In this document: positions 57,938-64,000 of the stretch, piece after piece
Layout: each line of letters begins with the position of its first letter
Numbering within the stretch: the stretch's first letter is position 1
Assembly (NCBI GenBank): GCA_910574455.1
Contig: CAJSYZ010000006.1
Location: 248,001 to 312,000 of the forward strand
Reading direction: 5' to 3'
DNA from: Trichaptum fuscoviolaceum
Lineage: Eukaryota > Basidiomycota > Agaricomycetes > Hymenochaetales > Trichaptaceae
DNA length: 64,000 nucleotides
Position numbers and translations under genes: made by a program
The notes under the pieces: generated by a model
Seen by the model: the letters and a program-made list of their open reading frames with translations, nothing else
Databases searched by the model: none
Told to the model about the DNA's origin: nothing

Positions 57938-58689
57938 TCATCTGAGAAGTGTTATATACCTAAACATTTCACAAATTCATCGTAAGCGACGCGTTTAAAG
58001 AGCGAGTCATTAAAAAGTTTTGGCCAAACAGCTTCTTTCCAACAGCACTTCTCGAACGCTGATGGAACACAGAAGAGCATCACATCTTCTAGCTCAGGGT
58101 TTCCTTTTCATTAAATGACTAGATCATTATCATACGGGTAGACCTAAGCTGCAAATGCGAAGAAAGTTCACGCAGATAGATACTGCTAGCGCCCCCAGTC
58201 TTCCACTGACGGGGCACAGTACGAGGATAGTGGGATGGAACAGAATGCAAGGGGTGTTCAACACACGATACCCTTATATAAGTGTGTACACACTTTACCG
58301 AACATTCTAAAACTAAAAATAGCTGTGCATAGAACAAGGCGAGACGGGAAAAGAGAGCAGTATGGAGCTCCGCTCACGTACTCAAATGAATGCATATTCA
58401 GTCACATGTTGGCACATATTCAAAAGTGCAACTTCTAACGAACGTGCGCTCCTCCACCATTCCCGCGGTCTATTTTAGTTCAAACTCTCCACAACTTCGG
58501 TTCTGTTGACCGCACTTACTTTCACTGCAAGTGGCGTGTGAAATTACCTATCATTTCTAACCCACATTACAACACATCGTCACAAACATACTACTAGTAT
58601 GTAACATTGTGACTACGAACGCCAACTCATTCGTCACAAGCAAGTATCATCTATCCTGCACAAGTTGCTACAGGACAACAATACAAAAC
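57938..58689. other. Spacer; possible unsplicable upstream exon of the Clr2-like gene
   Basis: A coding-like minus-strand stretch at about 57955-58090 ends KRVAYDEFVK. The rest is AT-rich without a recognisable gene. Confidence 0.35.
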
Positions 58690-61332
58690 ATGAAGATCTC
58701 AAGAGCTATAAGTCAATTCTTTGACATATCCGCAAAAGACGCAGACTTTCAGTCTACCTCAGAGTCAGACTTCTCTGACGACGATTGTAAATGTTTCTCC
58801 TGATTATTCAAGATGCTTCTCCTAATCATTACTGTCAATACAGCTTTCTTAGACGATAGCAGCAGCGACTACGTCCAAACCTCTCTTACTCGCAACACTT
58901 ACCCTTTTTCAAGCCTGTCTAACATCCTTTCCAGCACAACCGCGTCCAACATTCCAACTACTCAGACAACGCCTCCGATAATAACATCTCACAACACTGA
59001 AAGACCAAACGGAAACTACGGATGTGATGACGACCCAGATGTTGCTGCTACAAAGAATCTTGAAGTCTGGATTGTATCTACAAAGGTTCGCGAATCCTCA
59101 CTCTTAAAGCAATGCCGACTTACTCACATGAGCTCCACTCCCTTAGAAATCGAAGCAAACATCTACTGCACGTAACCTCACTGCTTACTTTAAAAATCCC
59201 AGCGTAGCAATTCCACATCCATTCTCGCCAAACACCGTTCTCGCTTTTGTTCAAAATGTAGAAGACCTGAAAAGCGCCTGGAGGGCTTGTTTTCCATTAT
59301 CGCAAACACTCTCCTGCCGTGTTGCTTCGCATTTCGAAAGGTCGGCTGCACTCCACATTCTATCCGCACAATCCAGTGCCGAAGACCTTTACCAAACCGG
59401 GACTTGGGTAAGAATTACGAAAGGCACGTACAAAAACCGAACAGGATACGTATCTCGAGTTGAACATGGGCGTGTTCTGCATGTATTGCTAGAGAACATA
59501 TCTCAACAGTTCGTGTTTCCAAGTACTTCACACCATCTTACAGTCTGTCATAGCACAAACAGATTCTCTACCGAATTAAGCTCCTCTCCCTTTATTGTCC
59601 TACCTCTCAGCCCAGTTTTCGACGTTACTCGCGCACACCCTACACTGAATAACGTTCTCCCCTTTTACTACGCGGGGGTTGACGTTGAGCCCTTCACAAA
59701 CAAAAAGCTCACTCAACCCGGAGATTTACTTCTCATAACCACAGGCGTCTTCATCTCCAAATACGCTATTGCAAAGGCCATAACCTCGCACGACGTATAC
59801 GCTCTCATTTCCGACTCCACCGATCCTTCTAAACACTGGCAAACATCGTTGAACTTCACTCAGTTCCAAAGAGTTCTCAGTCAGGGTGACGACGTTGAGA
59901 TTGAGGCCGGACCACATTTAGGAAAAAGAGGCTTTATTCTCGAGATTGTCAACCAAGACGCCCTTGTTGTGTGCGGTAACTTTTCAGCAGAGGTAAAAAC
60001 TCCCCTACATCAACATTTACATTAAAGTTCATAATTTGGTGCATATCAGATTCGCATTCCAAAGACCTTCTTAAAACGCACACGCCGAGCCCCGACAACC
60101 TGTTCCTTTCCAAAGCGACTGGAAAGCATATACGGGCGCATTGTCTTCCTAAAGAACAACCCATCGATTCTCTTCACTGTCGTTGCCACTCACGACTTCG
60201 ACACATATCTTATTCGAAACGCTTCATCACATTCAGGTCTTACCGAAAACGGAACCAACATCTACGATGCGTATGATTTCTAGTTTCTCTCCTCCATATT
60301 CATAGCTAAGTCATATTTAATAGAATGACTTTCCGTTCTTTGGCTGGTGAACACATCATCACCAACAAAATGACGAAAGACATAGTCCTTGCGCAAATGC
60401 AAAGCATCGTACTTCGCCCTAACTTTGCACCGTCAACCAATACGCGACCTCTGAAAAAAGAAGACGTATACGTGTTACACCCGCTGTACAAAACATTCGG
60501 TCGTCTTATTTATCAGCATGAAAAAGAAGGCGGTGTTGTGTCTTTCCCAAATCACCCATTCCCAAAGCTCTTCCACGCTCGCCATATCATATTATTGTCA
60601 GTCCACATTGACTCTTCTGCGTTATACCGTTCCTAACTTATTCGTTAGGGAGACTTTCACCTACTTAGACGGAAGTTCCTTTCCTTTTGCGTCCCTCCTT
60701 CGACATCTGTGTCAAAACCTGTCTACGCCGGAAACCGAAGATCTTCAACTTTCTCAAAGCTCTGATCATGAGGTACTTGACGAACAGATTGAAAAGCTTC
60801 GTCAAGATTTAAACCCAGGTTTGTTCTTTTCCTTCAGCACATAATCTTTCTCACAAGTTTCATAGGCTCCTGCTCTTGGCTATCAGATCAAGAGACGGCG
60901 CGAGCGATGAAAAAATTTCATATCCTGCTGCGCTTCGCCGACCATTGCCAGCATCCAAAAGCAGTAGCAGGTCGCCCCTGCTGGACAACAGACAGTACGC
61001 AACTGCGCGAGAATTCGTCCCTCAAGCCTCCCGAATTGGAAATCTTAGTAGCTTATCGGACTACTGACGGACGACTTCGAGAATCATTTGTAGCAGTGCG
61101 AAATCTGCGAACCACCACGCCAAAACTAAAGCAACCAGCGTTCATTATCAAACCTCTCACATGCATGAAAGTCGTAATTGTCACGGGTTTCGAAAAGGAT
61201 ACCGCAAATGGGAAGAAGATAACAGCCGTCCATGTTAAAAACCTAAGTGGATCCATTCCCAGATCAGGAGCACGTACATTTAAAATAGAGGCCGTAACAA
61301 GGGTATTACCCTACGACCAGGGACCCCCCTAA
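58690..61332 (+). CDS. Multi-KOW, Spt5-like protein
   Basis: Seven introns-in-phase pieces. Exon 1 (58690-58786) reads MKISRAISQFFDISAKDADF and an acidic run. Introns at 58787-58843, 59096-59146 and 59993-60049 lead to VWIVSTKKSKQTSTARNL (NGN-like), then KOW 1 VRITKGTYKNRTGYVSRVEH and KOW 2 VEIEAGPHLGKRGFILEIVN. An intron at 60271-60323 keeps phase into MTFRSLAGEHIITN; further introns at 60597-60648 and 60819-60865 lead to a C-terminal region with VVIVTGFEKDTANGKKITAV. The acidic start, NGN-like strand and repeated KOW motifs resemble Spt5, the RNA polymerase elongation factor, but the protein is short. If the 60271 intron is not used, the gene ends at 60283 and a second begins at 60325. It is probably a family expanded in agaricomycetes; function not known. 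Confidence 0.68.
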
Positions 61333-61543
61333 CCATTTCCATTCCAAATATCTTCAATACAAACACTATGGATACACTACTACGCTCTCAGTACAATAAG
61401 CGTTGCTTACGTTCGACGTTTAGCCTTGACATAATGAGAAAATTTGCGTTTCAGTCTCCGCCAAAAAAAAAACTGAGACATCCGAAAGTCCTTATAAGTA
61501 GCCAATATTCATCCCAGGTCGACCTTACCCTCTTTCCCTTAAC

Positions 61544-64000
61544 GTGATGAGCACATACCGTGTTTCCATAGAGGACTGTGAAGACGACGACGTTCGCTTT
61601 CCTTGCCCTCAGCAGCCTCGCAATGGAGCGCTTTTAGAAGAAATCGATTATGTAGATGAAGATTCAGCCTACATTAATTCATTTGTCGCACCAACGCCTC
61701 AGACGTCACATCTCCCTGAACTTCCACACTCATCTACAGTTCCTCAAAACACTGGCCACTCTGATCCTCTCTCGCCCTCTGGTGAGTAATAATGTTTTCC
61801 ACAAATGAATAGCCTCTAACGTTTACCTTTCCATGCCGATTCGGAAACCAATGTTTACCGTTCCCTTCAATGCTTCATCTCTTTAGATAATCCCGACTTC
61901 ATTAAGTCCCTCCGCCACTTTGTTGAGTCCCTCGAAATGTACTTCCAATCGAATGATGTTAGTCTACTTCAATTTGCGATTGCACATAATTTACCCTTTC
62001 AAACGATGTCCGGCGCAAGTCATATTGAATCCATTCTGGATCATTTACTAAATGGAAAATGTTTTTCCACTGCGCGGCCGGGCCACGCGTGCAGGCTGAG
62101 CCGCACTACGTTCGAAAATGTACAACAACTCATTGAAGAAGTAACTAGAACTGTACTTCGCACAGCAAAAGAAAAGACTTACCTTCTTACGATTTGCAAT
62201 GCATTAGGCATGACTCAAACAGAACTGCGTGCTGTTGCAGACATCGACGACTGTAAGAAATACATAACTCTGTGGTCAACGAACTTTGCCGCCTGCCATA
62301 ACATAGAAGACGTTCTTATTCGATGCAAAGACATGTCCGATTCGGAACTCTTAGTCACATGTCGCACTCATAACATAACCACTGAAAATAACTCAAAGTC
62401 GAACATCTCAAAAATGCGTTCCCGTTTACTTTCACATCTGTGTCAACAACAAGCAACTGAATCTACAACCGACCATGACCTCAATTCAGACTCTTCACTT
62501 TGCTGCACTTCTTCCCCGGACGACGTTGCTTATCTAATACAAAAAGTACTCACAGACCTATGCGACAGACCCAAGGTCAAGTTGGCTCTAAGACGTATTC
62601 TAATCACACTCGGGGTAGCTATAGCGAACAACGAGAACCTCCCTTTGATACGCAAGAAAGCAAAAGAGTACCTTCGCAAAGTAAAGCATCTCAAATCTCC
62701 TCCTACTAATTCATCTAGCAGATCACGTACGTCCCGGCACAACGGCAAGACCTACCAAGTCGACATCTTGCAAAAAATCAAAGAAAACTGGCCTCAATTG
62801 GCGACTCCCTCACTCAAAGGCAAATTACTATCCAAATGTCGTGTTCTTACTTCCTCCCTTATGACAAGAAGACTTCCGTGCGCCGTCTGTGCTGAAGGCA
62901 AAACTACAGAGGAATTCCCTTCGGATCTCAAACTCTTCTCAGAAATAGACCTGCAAACCTTACGAAAGCCTTACCCAGGCACAATGCCTAATCCTTTCCA
63001 GGGCAACCGTATTCTCCAAGAATATATACTGTGCCCTGAAGGAGTAATTGAGTGCGAAAGTAATGATCCAAAACTAAGAATATGCAAAAAATGCTTACAT
63101 GCTTTGCAATCATCTAAGAAAATTCCACAATTCGCTCTCGCAAATGATTTACTAATCGGAGACATCTCTAAATGTCTCGAAGAACTGAATCTCGTTGAAG
63201 AATCATGTGTCGGCTTGCGCAAGGGAAAATGCTGCATTATACATCTCAACGGCGATTCGAACGTTCTCAAGTCTCCCATAAGCCAAAGAGGACTCAGAGG
63301 ACACGTCATAATATATCCCAAGAAACTAGGATGTATGGCAAACGTTCTGCCTCCCCCAATGGATGACGTTGTAACTCCGATATGTGTAGTTTTCGTAGGC
63401 TCTTCACCTCCAACAAAAGAATGGTTATTGAAATCCGCGAAGCCTCTAGTAATTAGAAGGGAGAAAGTCAGAAATGCACTTGTCTGGCTCAAAGAAAATA
63501 ACCCACTGTACAAAGACGTATGCATTGATCATGAGCTTCTCGATACCTACGAACACGAGTTCGTCGCCCCCGTTCACATTATCGTTCGAGACGCCGAGGA
63601 AGATGACAATGCGTATGGAGCAACTAATGGCGCTTCTGAGATCCGATCAACTCTGCCAGAAGGTTTAGAACTCGCCTTCGATTCAGCGATAGTAACTGAC
63701 TTACAAGGCAAAGAAGTGACCCCGCAACAAATGACAATGTCTGCTCTTCAGCACCTTAAATCTGGTGGAGGATTCCTTCAAATTCCTCATGAGTCTGAGC
63801 CAACCAACACTTACGAAGACTACGACGCGTTTCCAGCTATGTTTCCAACTCTTTTTCCTTACGGAGTCTTTGGCTTTGATAGACCTGAACAGCCCCACAA
63901 ATTAAACATGAAGTTGCACGCACGCCATTTGCTTTCTCTTTCAGACAGGCGCTTTCAAGAACATTCTACGTTTCAGTTTATGGTGTACAACATCCTTCAG
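61544..64000 (+). CDS. Helitron transposase (Rep/helicase), 5' part, continues beyond the window
   Basis: Exon 1 (61544-61781) and exon 2 (61887 to the window end) join in phase and stay open for about 784 residues. After a long N-terminal region, a DUF6570 domain starts near residue 411 with CAVC. It continues ICKKCLHALQSSKKIPQFAL, ANDLLIGDISKCLEELNLVE, RGLRGHVIIYPKKLG, LPPPMDDVV and WLKENNPLYKDVCIDHELLD. Then comes the Helitron-like N domain: FPTLFPYGVFGFD (residue 732 onward), then HLLSLSDRRFQEHSTFQFMV. These precede the HUH-type Rep nickase and the Pif1-like helicase in complete Helitrons, which move by rolling-circle replication. No stop or frameshift is seen, so this copy may be active. 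The start is taken as the first ATG of a doublet. Confidence 0.92.

Larger units (their letters stand above)
47640..64000 (+). mobile_element. Candidate giant Helitron or Helitron-rich locus (extent inferred)
   Basis: The right end holds a Helitron transposase gene running off the window. From roughly 47.6 kb the plus strand is visibly C-rich and G-poor; for example 48241-48300 has 21 C against 3 G. The bias also appears where genes lie on the minus strand (55081-55140: 20 C, 13 G), so it is not just codon use. Genes inside include KOW, Clr2-like and F-box-like proteins. Helitrons lack inverted repeats and target duplications, so the 5' TC end could not be located, and the left boundary is a guess from composition. 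Independent elements lying side by side are the alternative. Confidence 0.4.

Noticed and set aside
60284..60324. Gene boundary between two separate plus-strand genes
   Set aside because: An intron at 60271-60323 joins both sides in phase and removes the TAG, so a single KOW gene is preferred. Kept as an alternative in the annotation.

Overview
The window reads as nuclear DNA from a mushroom-forming basidiomycete (Agaricomycetes). Genes are broken by many 45-110 nt GT-AG introns. The families present are typical of that group: DUF6534 membrane proteins, ICMT-like methyltransferases, questin-oxidase-like enzymes, DUF7025/AAA ATPases, F-box-like proteins, a BSC6-like MFS carrier and a Helitron with a DUF6570 domain. 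No rRNA, tRNA or CRISPR array was recognised. Function calls rest on motif recognition by eye; no database was searched.

Layout. 0-5 kb: the end of an F-box-like gene, then a tandem array of three ICMT-like methyltransferases, the first a relic. 6-9.3 kb: a tiny secreted peptide gene convergent with a ferric reductase. 13-15 kb: a DUF6534 membrane protein. 17-30 kb: a duplicated block. A secreted beta-rich protein (DUF7223-like) and a convergent questin oxidase form unit 1. Unit 2 repeats the pair, but its oxidase is truncated and frameshifted. A third secreted-protein copy lies on the minus strand. 30.7-37.5 kb: a repeat/ARM-like/DM9-like mosaic protein, a Mn-type superoxide dismutase and an MFS transporter, all on the minus strand. 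39-46 kb: three tandem copies of an AAA ATPase, one apparently intact, one reduced to its two ends and one lacking its N-terminal half. The duplicated upstream region is interrupted by a 977-bp Mutator-like element with a perfect 9-bp target duplication.

From about 47.6 kb to the end the DNA changes character. The plus strand becomes C-rich and G-poor, much of it is hard to read as genes, and the recognisable genes are unusual: a small helical/transmembrane protein, a conserved unknown with one nonsense codon, a divergent pair of F-box-like paralogues, a Clr2-like silencing-factor domain protein and a multi-KOW (Spt5-like) protein. Last comes the 5' part of a Helitron transposase (DUF6570 followed by the Helitron-like N domain), which runs off the window. 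The most interesting hypothesis is that this is a giant Helitron, or a Helitron-rich locus, carrying chromatin and transcription-related cargo. The Helitron itself is well supported; the extent of the element and its cargo is inference.
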